Shown here piece after piece: positions 42,026 through 50,866 of a stretch of 64,000 bases of DNA. Under the pieces are notes generated by a model, which saw only the letters and a program-made list of their open reading frames with translations, was not told the DNA's origin and did not search any database. A program made the translations under genes and the position numbers. Source of the stretch: Azorhizobium doebereinerae UFLA1-100 (GTDB taxonomy: Bacteria > Pseudomonadota > Alphaproteobacteria > Rhizobiales > Xanthobacteraceae); NCBI RefSeq assembly GCF_000473085.1, contig NZ_AXBA01000026.1:1498-65497 (forward strand), given 5' to 3'. Each line of letters begins with the position of its first letter. The first letter of the stretch is position 1.

Positions 42026-43231
42026 ATGGACGCTGTGACGGAAAAGGATGTCGGCCACGCTCCGGCCGAGGGCAAGATCACCGATGCGGCCGTGGCCGAT
42101 GCCCGGAAGATGATCGGGCTCCAGCTTCGGCCCGAGGGGCCGTATCTCCAGGACGCGAGCCCGGACACCATCCGCAATTTCTGCAACGGTATCGGCGATC
42201 TGAACCCGCTGTACCGCGATGCCGAGCACGGGCGCCAGAGCCGCCTCGGCGGCAACGTGGCGCACCCCATGTTCCCGATGGCCTTCGGCTGGATCGGCCG
42301 CACGCGCTGGGGCCTCTCCGGGGTGCACGGCTTCTATGCCGGCAATGACTGGGAGCTGTTCCGCCATATCCGGCCCGGCGACCGCATCACCGCCATCGAG
42401 CGCGTGGTGGGCGTCGAGGAGAAGAAGAGCGAATTCTCAGGCCGCCTCGTGCTCCAGTATGTGGAGGCGACCTACAGCAACCAGCGCGGCGAACTGGTGG
42501 CCCGCGCGCTCGGAACCTGCACGCGCCACGAGCGCAAGGCGGCGCGCGACGCGGGCAAGTACAAGGACATCAAGACCCACGAATACACGCCGGACGAGTT
42601 CGAGGCGATCGACGAAGCGATCCTGCGGGAGGAAGAGCGCATCCGCGGCAACAACGTGCGCTACTGGGAGGACGTCAAGGAAGGGGAGGAACTGCCCCCG
42701 ATCGTGCGCGGCCCACTGTCGCTCATGGATACGATGGGCTTCCTGGTGGGCTGTGGCCGCGGCCACACGCACGGCATCGTGCTGATGTCGGCCGTGAAAC
42801 ATCCCGGGCACTTCTTCCGCAACCCCGAAGCGGGCGGCGGCATCGAATACACCGGCATCGGCCACCACCGGGAGTCTGTCGCCAAGGAAGTGGGCGTGCC
42901 CGGCACTTATGACTATGGGCCGCAGCGCTCCGCATGGATGTGCAGCCTCGTCACCAACTGGATGGGCGATGCGGCCTTCCTGAAGCGCGTGCGCACCCAG
43001 ATGCGGCGCTTCAACACCATGGGCGACTGCACGTGGTGCAAGGGCAAGGTCACCCGCAAGTATGTGAAGGACGGGTTTGCCCTCGTCGACCTGGAGATCT
43101 GGGGCGAGAACCAGCGCGGCGAACTCACCACGCCGGGCCTGGCGACGGTCATGCTGCCGTCCCGGGCCGTGGAGAACCGCGTGTTCTTCGATGGCGCGCA
43201 ACTCGACCTCGATCTGCCGACGGTTCGCTGA
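42026..43231 (+). CDS. MaoC-like (R)-specific acyl-CoA hydratase, double hot-dog
   Basis: 401 residues with two hot-dog domains. The N-terminal FAS1/MaoC-like domain (about 20-190) has FCNGIGDLNPLYRD and GNVAHPMFPMAF; the C-terminal domain (about 215-390) has a MGFLVGCGRGHTHGI block. The hydratase motif D-x4-H is not obvious in the second half. Such proteins hydrate unsaturated CoA esters (mesaconyl-CoA, itaconyl-CoA types). The start at 42026 follows GGGAGAAAG; a second in-frame ATG at 42008 is less well placed. First gene of the operon under site 3. Confidence 0.82.
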   Translation: MDAVTEKDVGHAPAEGKITDAAVADARKMIGLQLRPEGPYLQDASPDTIRNFCNGIGDLNPLYRDAEHGRQSRLGGNVAHPMFPMAFGWIGRTRWGLSGVHGFYAGNDWELFRHIRPGDRITAIERVVGVEEKKSEFSGRLVLQYVEATYSNQRGELVARALGTCTRHERKAARDAGKYKDIKTHEYTPDEFEAIDEAILREEERIRGNNVRYWEDVKEGEELPPIVRGPLSLMDTMGFLVGCGRGHTHGIVLMSAVKHPGHFFRNPEAGGGIEYTGIGHHRESVAKEVGVPGTYDYGPQRSAWMCSLVTNWMGDAAFLKRVRTQMRRFNTMGDCTWCKGKVTRKYVKDGFALVDLEIWGENQRGELTTPGLATVMLPSRAVENRVFFDGAQLDLDLPTVR

Positions 43232-43271
43232 AGCGGTCCGTTCACGTCTTCCAATCGGTGGCGGTGTTCAA

Positions 43272-44480
43272 ATGAACGGGTGCGTCGAGGGGCCGCTCAA
43301 CGGCCTCACCATCGTCGAACTGTCATCGGGTGCGGGAGCGGCCTATGCGGGCCGCCTCCTGTCCACCCTGGGTGCGCTCACCGTGTTGATGGAGCCGCCG
43401 GAGGGCTCCGCCCTCCGGCGCAGGCCTCCCTTTCTTCCGCGGCCTGCCGGAGAGGGGGAGGATGTCAGCGCGCTCTTTGCCTACCTCTCCGCCGGCAAGT
43501 CCAGCGTCGTCTGCGACCCGCAGTCTCCGGCCGGACGCGCGAGCTTTCATCGCCTGCTGGAGACGGCGGACGCCTTCATCTGCGACGTGCCCTTGTCGCA
43601 GAGGGCGGCGATGGGCGTGGATGAGGCGAGTGTCCGCGCGAGGAATCCGGCGCTGACCTATGTGTCGGTTCTCCCGTTCGGGGCCAGCGGTCCGAACGCC
43701 GGATGGCGGGGCGAGGAGATCACGCTCATTCACGCCTCCGGCGAGGGCTTCCTCCTTCCCAACGGCCTGTCGGCCGAGATGTTTCCGGATCGGCCGCCGA
43801 TCAAGATCCATGGCCATTTCGCGGAGATGCAGGGCGGCGTGGTGGCCGCGCTCGGCGCCCTGGCCGCGCTGCTGTCGAGGTCGGCGGCGCAGGGAGAGGC
43901 GGTGGACGTGTCGATCCAGGACGCGGCCCTGGCGGTCGGTGCGTTCGCCATCCAGCGGCTGGGCGACGGATCTCTTGAGCATCGGGTCACCCGCTCGTTC
44001 AAGTATGGCGGGGTGTTGGAGTGCGCCGACGGTTATGTCCAGTTGCTCACCCTGGAGGAGCGGCAGTGGACAGGGCTCGTCGAGCTGATGGGCCGGCCGG
44101 ACTGGGCCACTGCCCCTGACCTTCAGGATCCGCTGGAGCGGGGCCGGCGCGGCGCGGAGATCAACGCCCGGATACGCGCCTGGAGCAAGGGCGAGACGAC
44201 GGCGGACGTCGTCGCGCGGGCCCAGAAGCTGGGCGTGCCCATGGCCAAGTACAGCAGCCCGGCGGACGTGCTGGCCGGCGCGCACGAGCAGGCGCGGGGC
44301 CTGTTCCAGCGGGTGGATATCCCAGGCGCCACGCCTGCGCCCGTTCTCGTCGCGCCGTTTCACCTGGACGGAGCTTCCCTTCGATTGCGTGGTGGGCCTC
44401 CGGCCTTGGGCGAACATCAGGCCATCCTGCACATCACCAATCGAAGGGAGACCGCCGGCTTGGCGGTGGGCGCGCGATGA
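43272..44480 (+). CDS. Class III CoA-transferase, subunit A of a pair
   Basis: 402-residue CaiB/BaiF protein. It begins GPLNGLTIVELSSGAGAAYAG and lacks the usual catalytic Asp context: the block near residue 180 reads IKIHGHFAEMQGG, with no Asp at the position seen in other family members. Its stop overlaps the next CaiB gene by four bases. Co-translated divergent pairs of this kind form heteromeric enzymes (for example BbsEF, SmtAB), with one subunit catalytically silent. The start at 43272 has only a weak ribosome site. Confidence 0.83.
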   Translation: MNGCVEGPLNGLTIVELSSGAGAAYAGRLLSTLGALTVLMEPPEGSALRRRPPFLPRPAGEGEDVSALFAYLSAGKSSVVCDPQSPAGRASFHRLLETADAFICDVPLSQRAAMGVDEASVRARNPALTYVSVLPFGASGPNAGWRGEEITLIHASGEGFLLPNGLSAEMFPDRPPIKIHGHFAEMQGGVVAALGALAALLSRSAAQGEAVDVSIQDAALAVGAFAIQRLGDGSLEHRVTRSFKYGGVLECADGYVQLLTLEERQWTGLVELMGRPDWATAPDLQDPLERGRRGAEINARIRAWSKGETTADVVARAQKLGVPMAKYSSPADVLAGAHEQARGLFQRVDIPGATPAPVLVAPFHLDGASLRLRGGPPALGEHQAILHITNRRETAGLAVGAR

Positions 44481-45667
44481 AACCGCTGGCTGGCCTCAGG
44501 ATCGCGGACTTCACCGTCCACGCCGCCGGACCCTTCTGCACGCACATGCTGTCCCAGCTCGGGGCCGAGTGCATCAAGATCGAGAGCAGCCTGCGGCCCG
44601 ATATCTTCCGCAAGCCCCATCCCGTCTATGGGCGGATGGGCCCGGCGAGTTTCGACCAGGTTGCGTCGAACAAGCTCTCGGTTCGCATCAATCTGAAGGA
44701 TCCGCGCGGGGTGGACCTTGCCAAGCGCCTGGTCTCCATCAGCGAGATGGCCGCCGAGAGCTTTCGGCCCGGCGTCATGGCGCGGCTTGGCCTCGGCTAC
44801 GATGTCCTGTCGCAGGTCAAGCCTTCGCTGGTCATGCTTTCCGTCTCCTCCTCCGGCCAGACGGGGCCCGATTCTCACTTTGCGGGCTATGCGCCGCTGT
44901 TCGGGGCCTGGGGTGCTCTTGGCTTCCTGACGGGATATGCCGATGGCCCGCCTGTGGAGATGCGCCACGTGATGGACCATTCGGTGGGCATGAACGCCGC
45001 CGTCGCCGCCTTAGCTGCGTTCTACCGGATGCGGGCCACGGGGCGGGGATGCCATGTCGATGTCAGCGCCCGCGAAGTGGCGTCCTCGCTCGCGGGGGAG
45101 GCCCTGCTGCTGGCGGCCGCGGGCGGCGCGCCGGCGCGCATGGGCAACCGGGACCTGCAAATGGCACCCCACGGCGTCTATGCGACATCGCAGGCGGACC
45201 GTTGGCTGACCATCGCAGTGCGGGAAGACGCCGAGTGGACGGCGCTGCTGGGCGTGATGGGCCGGAGGGAACTCGGCGATGACCCGCGGTTCCGGGACGC
45301 CGCATCCCGCCTGAAGCATGCGGCCGATCTGGATGTCGAGGTCGAGAGCTGGACGGGGACGCAGATCGCCGAGCCGGCTGTCGCGCGCTTGCAGGCGGCC
45401 GGCGTGCCGGCCTCGGTGTCGGCGACCACCGCTGACCTCACGCGTGACGTGCATCTGCGTGACCGCGGCGCCGTCGTGGATGTCGAGGACACCGACGGGA
45501 AGACCCGCGCGGCTCTGTCGGTTCCGATCCGCTTTTCCCAATCGGAGGCCGGTCTGGAGCGAGGCACGCCCCGACTGGGCGAGGACGAGAATTATGTCTT
45601 TGGCGAACTGCTCGGCCTGTCGCGCGCGAAACGGGCGGAGCTGGCTGAAGCCCAGGTGATCCACTAG
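44477..45667 (+). CDS. Class III CoA-transferase, subunit B of a pair
   Basis: 396-residue CaiB/BaiF protein starting LAGLRIADFTVHAAGPFCTHMLSQLG (in parts: RIADFTVHAAGPF, THMLSQLGAECIKIE). AAESFRPGVMARLGLGY is the CoA-binding block and MRHVMDHSVGMNAAVAAL carries an Asp at the catalytic position. ATGA overlap with the preceding subunit. Probably the active half of a heteromeric CoA-transferase that activates the pathway's acid with a CoA donor such as succinyl-CoA. Confidence 0.86.
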   Translation: MKPLAGLRIADFTVHAAGPFCTHMLSQLGAECIKIESSLRPDIFRKPHPVYGRMGPASFDQVASNKLSVRINLKDPRGVDLAKRLVSISEMAAESFRPGVMARLGLGYDVLSQVKPSLVMLSVSSSGQTGPDSHFAGYAPLFGAWGALGFLTGYADGPPVEMRHVMDHSVGMNAAVAALAAFYRMRATGRGCHVDVSAREVASSLAGEALLLAAAGGAPARMGNRDLQMAPHGVYATSQADRWLTIAVREDAEWTALLGVMGRRELGDDPRFRDAASRLKHAADLDVEVESWTGTQIAEPAVARLQAAGVPASVSATTADLTRDVHLRDRGAVVDVEDTDGKTRAALSVPIRFSQSEAGLERGTPRLGEDENYVFGELLGLSRAKRAELAEAQVIH

Positions 45668-45684
45668 CAGGCAGGCGGGATGGC

Positions 45685-46557
45685 ATGAACCAGGTGATCG
45701 AGGCGTCGGGAACGGAAAGCTGGCAGGGATGGGTGGGCCGCCAGGAGACGGTCAGCGAACTGCTGTCGGCGGAGAAGGTGGCCGGCCTCGCCGCCACGCT
45801 CGATATCGGCATGTCTCCGGCGGCCGGCGACATGCTGCCGCCGGGCTGGCACTGGCTGTTCTTTAATCCGTTCGTGCCGCGCAGCGCCCTTGGCGTCGAC
45901 GGCCATCCCAGGCGCGGCGGCTTTCTGCCGCCCGTGCCGCTGCCCCGGCGCATGTGGGCGGGCGGCCGCGTCTTCTACAGCCAGCCCTTGACCATCGGGA
46001 AGATCGCGACTCGGACCAGCACCATCTCGAAGGTGGAGGCGAAGTCCGGACGGGCCGGGCATCTCGTGTTCGTCACGGTGGTGCATCGCACGACCTGCTG
46101 CGACGTGGAGTGCATCGTCGAGGAGCAGGACATCGTCTATCGCGAGGCCGCCGCGCCCGGTGCGCCGGCACCCGCCCTGACGCCCGCGCCGGCGGGAGCG
46201 CAATGGCGCACGGTCGTGGAGCCGGATCCGGTTCTGCTGTTCCGCTACTCAGCGCTCACCTCCAACGGCCACCGCATCCACTATGACGGGGACTATGCCC
46301 GCCGGGAGGAGAATTATCCGGCCTTGGTGGTGCATGGGCCGCTGACGGCGACGCTGCTCCAGAACTTCGCAAGCGAGCTGCGGCCCGACGCCGACCTGAC
46401 GCGCTTCGAGTTCCGCGGGGTGCATCCGCTTTTCGTCAACGCGTCCTTCACGCTGGAGGCCAAGCTTTCGGAAAATCCCGACGAGGCGCTCGAACTCTGG
46501 GCGAAAGGTCCACGCGACGAACTGGCGATGCGGGCGACTGCATTCTTCTCGCGTTAG
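45685..46557 (+). CDS. MaoC-type hydratase, mesaconyl-C4-CoA hydratase-like
   Basis: 290 residues. The N-terminal FAS1/HTD2-like domain has HWLFFNPFVPRSALGVDGHP and LPRRMWAGGR; the C-terminal half holds LLFRYSALTSNGHRIHYD, the hydratase motif with catalytic Asp/His context, followed by YPALVVHGPLTATLL. This layout matches mesaconyl-C4-CoA and itaconyl-CoA hydratases. It sits 17 bases after the CoA-transferase pair, so the likely product is a beta-hydroxyacyl-CoA for the CitE-like lyase of the same regulon. Confidence 0.87.
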   Translation: MNQVIEASGTESWQGWVGRQETVSELLSAEKVAGLAATLDIGMSPAAGDMLPPGWHWLFFNPFVPRSALGVDGHPRRGGFLPPVPLPRRMWAGGRVFYSQPLTIGKIATRTSTISKVEAKSGRAGHLVFVTVVHRTTCCDVECIVEEQDIVYREAAAPGAPAPALTPAPAGAQWRTVVEPDPVLLFRYSALTSNGHRIHYDGDYARREENYPALVVHGPLTATLLQNFASELRPDADLTRFEFRGVHPLFVNASFTLEAKLSENPDEALELWAKGPRDELAMRATAFFSR

Positions 46558-46630
46558 GAGGCAAGTCGAGGGAGCCCTGTAACAGACAGAAGCGTGGCCA
46601 ACACGCCTGTTCATCGGAGAGGGAAAGCCA

Positions 46631-47464
46631 ATGAAGGTGTGTCACGCACCGGAAACGGTGGCGGTGCTGGAGATCGCGAAGCCGGCGGTCGAGTTCAAGG
46701 GCGTGCGGAAGGTCTTCCAGTCCCGGAGCGGGCCGCTGGAAGTCCTGCGGGACTTCTCGCTTGTGGTGGCGGAGGGGGAGTTCCTTGCCGTGGTCGGGCC
46801 GAGCGGCAGCGGCAAATCCACGGTTCTGAACCTGCTCGCGGGGCTGGATATGCCAGACGAGGGGCATATTGCGTGCAACGGGGCGCCCGTTGACGGGGTG
46901 AACACCGAGATCGGCTATCTCACCCAGCACGACAGCCTGCTGCCCTGGCGAACGGTGGAGGAAAACGTCGCGGTACCGCTGGAGATCCGCGGCGTGGCCG
47001 TTTCCGAGCGAAGGGACAGGGTCCACGCGATGATCGCGAGCGTGGGCCTGAAAGGGTTCGAGCGCCATCATCCCCGCCAGCTTTCCGGCGGTATGCGCAA
47101 GCGCGCCATGCTCGCGCGCACCCTCATCTACAATCCGTCGACGATCCTCATGGACGAGCCGTTCGGCCCGCTCGACGCCCAGCTCAAGCTGGTGCTGCAG
47201 GCCGAGCTGATGCGGCTGTGGAGCGAATCCCGCAAGACGGTGGTGTTCGTGACGCATGACATCGTGGAGGCCATCACCCTCGCTGATCGGGTGGTCGTAC
47301 TGTCGCCCCGCCCGTCGCGGGTCAAGCTCGGCGAGCGGATCGCGATCGGGCGTCCGCGCAGCGTGCATGACGTCCGGTTCGCGCCCGCGTTCGAGGATCA
47401 CTACCGCCGCCTCTGGGGGGCGATCGAGACCGACATCGGGAGACAGCCGCATGACCAGCAATGA
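46631..47464 (+). CDS. ABC ATPase, NitT/TauT (SsuB-like) family
   Basis: 277-residue ATPase of a nitrate/sulfonate/taurine-type importer. Walker A GPSGSGKST (about 55-63), Q-loop TQHDSLLPWRTVEENV, signature LSGGMRKRAMLARTL, Walker B ILMDEPFGPLDA and switch VFVTHDIVEA. The start at 46631 has GGAGAGGG upstream. It overlaps the permease start by 14 bases. The family also imports aromatic and dicarboxylic acids (for example phthalate), in line with a catabolic cluster. Confidence 0.92.
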   Translation: MKVCHAPETVAVLEIAKPAVEFKGVRKVFQSRSGPLEVLRDFSLVVAEGEFLAVVGPSGSGKSTVLNLLAGLDMPDEGHIACNGAPVDGVNTEIGYLTQHDSLLPWRTVEENVAVPLEIRGVAVSERRDRVHAMIASVGLKGFERHHPRQLSGGMRKRAMLARTLIYNPSTILMDEPFGPLDAQLKLVLQAELMRLWSESRKTVVFVTHDIVEAITLADRVVVLSPRPSRVKLGERIAIGRPRSVHDVRFAPAFEDHYRRLWGAIETDIGRQPHDQQ

Positions 47465-48260
47465 TGTAGCCGCCCCCAGTCGCCGGCCGCGCGTCGGGAT
47501 GGCAGCTTCCTCGTGGCGTGTCAGCAGGATCTGGGTCTACCGCCTGCTGTTCGCCGCGGCTTTCCTGGCCTTCTGGCAGTTTGCGTCCGGTCGGCTGGCT
47601 GATCCGTTCTGGATCAGCAGCCCAAGCGCCATCCTCGCGCGATTGAGCGAGTGGGTGCGCACGGGCACCTTGCAGTACAATCTGATGATCACGTTCAAGG
47701 AGACGATTTCCGGTTTCCTGATGGGGGCCACCGCCGGCGTGCTCGCGGCCTGCGTGGCGGGCGCCAACGATACGATCCGCCGAACGGTCGATCCCTTCGT
47801 GACGGCGGTCTACGGCCTCCCGAAGGTGGCGCTGGCGCCGCTGTTCATCATGTGGTTCGGCATCGGCATGGCGCCGAAAATCGTTCTCGCGGCGGTCAGC
47901 GTGTTCTTCCTTGTGTTCTTCAGCACCCTGAGCGGCGTGCGGGAGGTCGATCACAAGATGGTGGAGGCGCTGCGGACCATGGGCGCCGACCGCCTGACCA
48001 TCCAGCGCTGCGTCGTCCTTCCTGCGGCGATGCCCTGGATATTCACCGGCCTGAAGCTTGGATTGCCATACGGGTTCGTCGGCGCGGTGGCGGCGGAAAT
48101 GATGGCGTCGAACGCCGGCATCGGATTCCTCACGCAGAACGCCGCGGGCCAGCTCGACACCGCCGGTGTGTTCGCCGCCCTGTTCGCGCTCATGGTGGTC
48201 ACCTCCCTGCTCAATGAAGGGCTGGGGCGCCTTGAAGCCTGGATCTTCCGCTGGCGCTGA
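47451..48260 (+). CDS. ABC permease, NitT/TauT (SsuC-like) family
   Basis: 269-residue inner-membrane permease with about six hydrophobic segments and the EAA-type cytoplasmic loop (MVEALRTMGADRLTIQRCVVLP, split: EALRTMGADRL) near residue 185. The PLFIMWFGIGMAPKI block is typical. The start at 47451 overlaps the ATPase end; the in-frame region upstream is antisense to nothing and simply reads through the ATPase. Confidence 0.92.
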   Translation: MTSNDVAAPSRRPRVGMAASSWRVSRIWVYRLLFAAAFLAFWQFASGRLADPFWISSPSAILARLSEWVRTGTLQYNLMITFKETISGFLMGATAGVLAACVAGANDTIRRTVDPFVTAVYGLPKVALAPLFIMWFGIGMAPKIVLAAVSVFFLVFFSTLSGVREVDHKMVEALRTMGADRLTIQRCVVLPAAMPWIFTGLKLGLPYGFVGAVAAEMMASNAGIGFLTQNAAGQLDTAGVFAALFALMVVTSLLNEGLGRLEAWIFRWR

Positions 48261-48334
48261 GCCCTGAGCGGAGCGGCCGGGCGACTTCCGCCCTGTCGGC
48301 TGAAGAAACGCGAAACCAGAGAGGGAGGGTCGTT

Positions 48335-49366
48335 ATGATTTCTCGCAGGTCCTTGCTTCGCGGCATCGGGCAGGCCACGGCGGTTGCCGCTCTTCCGCCC
48401 TTCACCCGGTCCGCATCGGCCCAGGTCGCGAAAGGCATTCCCCTCACGATCGGCATCGGCGGTTATACGTTCGCCTACCTGCCGCTGCTCGTGGCCAAGT
48501 CCGCCAACATCCTGACCGAGGAGGGGCTCGATGTGTCGCTGGTCAATACCGGAAGCGGCACCAACACGCTCGCGGCCATGCTGGGCGGCAGCGTCGAGGT
48601 CAGCGGCCTGGTCATGAGTGATGTGATCCTGGCGGCCGCGAAAGGCCAGAAGATCCAGGCCTTCGCACCGCTGATGTCCCAGTATGCCAGCGACGCGATC
48701 ATCAGCGTGTCCGCGGCGAAGAAGGTGGGTATCGAACCCGGAATGCCGCTGAAGGAGCGGATGGCCCGCATGAAGGGGCTGGTGCTGGCGGTTTCGGGGC
48801 GCGGCAGCGGGATCGACAAGCTCTGGCGATACCTGCTGGCCCTCGGGGGGCTGGACCCGGATCGCGATGTCACCCTGACGGTGGTCAAGCTCGACCAGAT
48901 GTATTCCGCTCTCAAGTCCGGCCAGATCGACGGCTTCAATACCACCGCGCCGGCCAACAACCGGGCGGTGGAGGAGGGGCTGGCCGTATGGGTCGCGCGC
49001 CCATCGCAGGGCGAAGTGCCAGGGTTGGAGAACTTCCTCTACACCGCGCTATGTGCCCGTCCCGGCTACACTTCCGACAAGGCGGACATCGCCGGAAAGC
49101 TCACGCGGGCCCTGGCGCGTGCGTCGCGGATGATCCAGGACAATCCGCAGGAGGCGGGCCGCCTGATGCAGAAGGAGTTCTTCGCCCAGACGGATCTGCG
49201 CCTGATCGAGAGCGCTGTTGCGGATCAACGCAAGACGGCCGCGGTGCCTCCCACATTGAGCCGGCGGCAGTTCGACCAGAACCTGGAGTTCATGGCGCGC
49301 TTCGGCCATGACGTGGCGGGCGTGTCCTACCAGGACGTCATCGACCCGCGGCTGCTCGGCGTGTGA
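48335..49366 (+). CDS. ABC solute-binding protein, NMT1/TauA-like, Tat-type signal
   Basis: 343 residues. The N-terminus ISRRSLLRGIGQATAVAAL has a twin-arginine motif and ends at a likely AxA cleavage site (SASA), so export is probably by Tat. The mature part starts GIPLTIGIGGYTFAYLPLLVAK, as in NMT1/SsuA-type proteins, with VNTGSGTNTLAAMLGGSVEVSG for ligand contact. It is the last gene of the operon, ending at a convergent terminator. Substrate unknown. Confidence 0.9.
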   Translation: MISRRSLLRGIGQATAVAALPPFTRSASAQVAKGIPLTIGIGGYTFAYLPLLVAKSANILTEEGLDVSLVNTGSGTNTLAAMLGGSVEVSGLVMSDVILAAAKGQKIQAFAPLMSQYASDAIISVSAAKKVGIEPGMPLKERMARMKGLVLAVSGRGSGIDKLWRYLLALGGLDPDRDVTLTVVKLDQMYSALKSGQIDGFNTTAPANNRAVEEGLAVWVARPSQGEVPGLENFLYTALCARPGYTSDKADIAGKLTRALARASRMIQDNPQEAGRLMQKEFFAQTDLRLIESAVADQRKTAAVPPTLSRRQFDQNLEFMARFGHDVAGVSYQDVIDPRLLGV

Positions 49367-49421
49367 CCGGACCGTCGTGGACGGCGGCTGGCAGGCCGCC
49401 GCGCACGGCCAGCCGTCGACT

Positions 49422-49454
49422 GCGATCAGGCGCGGGCCAGCCGCGCCTGATCGC
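49422..49454. terminator. Bidirectional terminator hairpin
   Basis: A perfect 13-bp stem GCGATCAGGCGCG (49422-49434) with its complement (49442-49454) and a 7-base loop in the convergent gap between the ABC binding protein and the isochorismatase-fold gene. No U-tract on either side. Confidence 0.65.
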
Positions 49455-49460
49455 GCCGGT

Positions 49461-50042
49461 TCACGAAGCGAAGTCCACCTCGTCGCTGGAGCGGATCGCC
49501 ACGAAGCGCGCCATCGAGCGCAGGGCGTTCTCGTGCTCCTCCGCCGTCGCTCCGGCGCAGCAGTCCTCCAGCACGATGCAGTCATAGTCCCGGTCATGCG
49601 CCTCGCGCGCGCCGGCGTGAACCACGCCGTTGGTCGAGACACCCGAGAGGACGAGGCGCGTGATCCCGCGCGCGCGCAGGGCTGGCTCCAGCGCCGTGCC
49701 GTAGAAGGGGCTCACCCGGTGCTTGACGAAATCGAAGTCCTCCGGGGCCGGCGAGAACTGCTCATGGACCTCGGTTCCCCAGGTGCCGAGCTTGAACAAG
49801 CCGTTGTCGCGCGCCTTCGAGAACACCGGGGAGGAAGGGGGGCAATCCCGATAGTCGGGGGCGAAGCCCACCCGGACATAGCCGATCAGCGCGCCGGCCG
49901 AACGTGCCCTGTCGATCGCCGCCCGGGTGCGTCCCATGACGTCGCGTGCCGCCATCTGCGGCACATAGGTCTTGGCACCGGCGCCATTCGCATGGACGAG
50001 GTCGTTCAGCATGTCCATGACAAGAAACATGGTGGACGTCAT
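49461..50042 (-). CDS. Isochorismatase-fold hydrolase lacking the nucleophilic Cys
   Basis: 193-residue alpha/beta protein of the isochorismatase/nicotinamidase superfamily. Asp10 (LVMDMLNDL) and a Lys in FDFVKHRVSPF are present. The block that normally reads TNxCV has GVSTNGVVHAGAREA, with Val in place of the Cys. Cysteine-dependent amidase activity is therefore unlikely; true isochorismatases also lack this Cys and cleave an ether by acid-base chemistry. It overlaps the GntR gene's stop by four bases, so it is co-expressed with the regulator. Confidence 0.83.
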   Translation of the reverse strand: MTSTMFLVMDMLNDLVHANGAGAKTYVPQMAARDVMGRTRAAIDRARSAGALIGYVRVGFAPDYRDCPPSSPVFSKARDNGLFKLGTWGTEVHEQFSPAPEDFDFVKHRVSPFYGTALEPALRARGITRLVLSGVSTNGVVHAGAREAHDRDYDCIVLEDCCAGATAEEHENALRSMARFVAIRSSDEVDFAS

Positions 50043-50731
50043 GATGGTACTTTCTCCTCCGCGGTTTCACTTTCTTGGGCGGCAGGAGCGGCGCGCGCAC
50101 TGTCGAAGCACTGGCGGAACTCGTACCAGCCGGACTCGATATGGCGGCGCATGGTGAGCATGGCGCCGCCGGCATCTCCCTCGATGAAATTCCGCAGCAG
50201 CTCCGCATGCTCCGCCGCGGCGCGCTGGGCGCGGCCCTCGACGCGATTGATGACATCGAACGGGTAGCGCGCCCACAGCACCTGCACGAAGTGCAGCGTC
50301 TGCGGGAGCTGGGCGAAGTCATAGATCCGGCGATGGAAGCGATAGTTGATGCCGCGCGCCGCGCTGCTGTCGCCCGCGTTCGCCGCCGCCTCGAACTGGT
50401 TGGCGATCTCCCTCAGCTCGGCGATCTCGTTCGATCCCAGATTGCGGGCGGCGCTTTCGACGAGCTGGGTTTCCAGCATGATGCGCAGCTTGAGGATCTC
50501 GGTCGACGCGCTGACGTCGAACGGGACCACGGTCGCGCCGCGATAGGAGTTGCTCTCGATGTAGCCCTCCGCCTCAAGGAGCTTCAGCGCCTCGCGGACC
50601 GGGGTGATCGAGGTGCGCAGCTCGTCGGCGATTTCCTGCTGCTTGAGGCGCGCGCCGCGCGGCAGGCGGCCCGAGATGATGCCTTCGCGCAGGAAGTCCG
50701 CAACCTGCTCTTCCTTTGTCCGGTATTCCAT
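50039..50731 (-). CDS. GntR-family (FCD) repressor of cluster 2
   Basis: 230 residues. Winged HTH in the first 70: VADFLREGIISGRLPRGARL, QQEIADELRTSITPVREAL, LLEAEGYIE. The C-terminal all-helical FCD domain has LRIMLETQLVESAARN, RFHRRIYDFAQ and the HAELLRNFIEGD and MRRHIE helices that carry metal/ligand His residues. FCD proteins sense carboxylic acids. The gene is divergent from the CitE-like lyase across a perfect ATGCAT palindrome and is the only regulator within the span of the five such sites, so it very likely binds them. Confidence 0.9.
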   Translation of the reverse strand: MEYRTKEEQVADFLREGIISGRLPRGARLKQQEIADELRTSITPVREALKLLEAEGYIESNSYRGATVVPFDVSASTEILKLRIMLETQLVESAARNLGSNEIAELREIANQFEAAANAGDSSAARGINYRFHRRIYDFAQLPQTLHFVQVLWARYPFDVINRVEGRAQRAAAEHAELLRNFIEGDAGGAMLTMRRHIESGWYEFRQCFDSARAAPAAQESETAEEKVPS

Positions 50732-50809
50732 GGTCGTGCTTGGGTCGCCCGTTGCCGTTCCCGAGCCTTCCGGAGCGGAGGCTCATTGACGCAATGACAT
50801 ACCATATCG

Positions 50810-50853
50810 TTGCCCGGTGAAGAAGGAGAACATATAATGCATGATGCATTATA
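50810..50853. promoter_or_regulatory. Promoter and ATGCAT operator, site 4 (perfect palindrome)
   Basis: TATAATGCAT-G-ATGCATTATA (50833-50853; 10-bp arms) is a perfect palindrome between gntR and the citE-like gene. Its left end is a consensus -10 TATAAT (50833-50838); TTGCCC at 50810-50815 with a 17-bp spacer is a fitting -35 for the lyase gene. Operator and -10 coincide, a classic repression layout. By symmetry the right arm gives TATAAT on the other strand. Confidence 0.75.
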
Positions 50854-50866
50854 ATTGAGGTAGATC

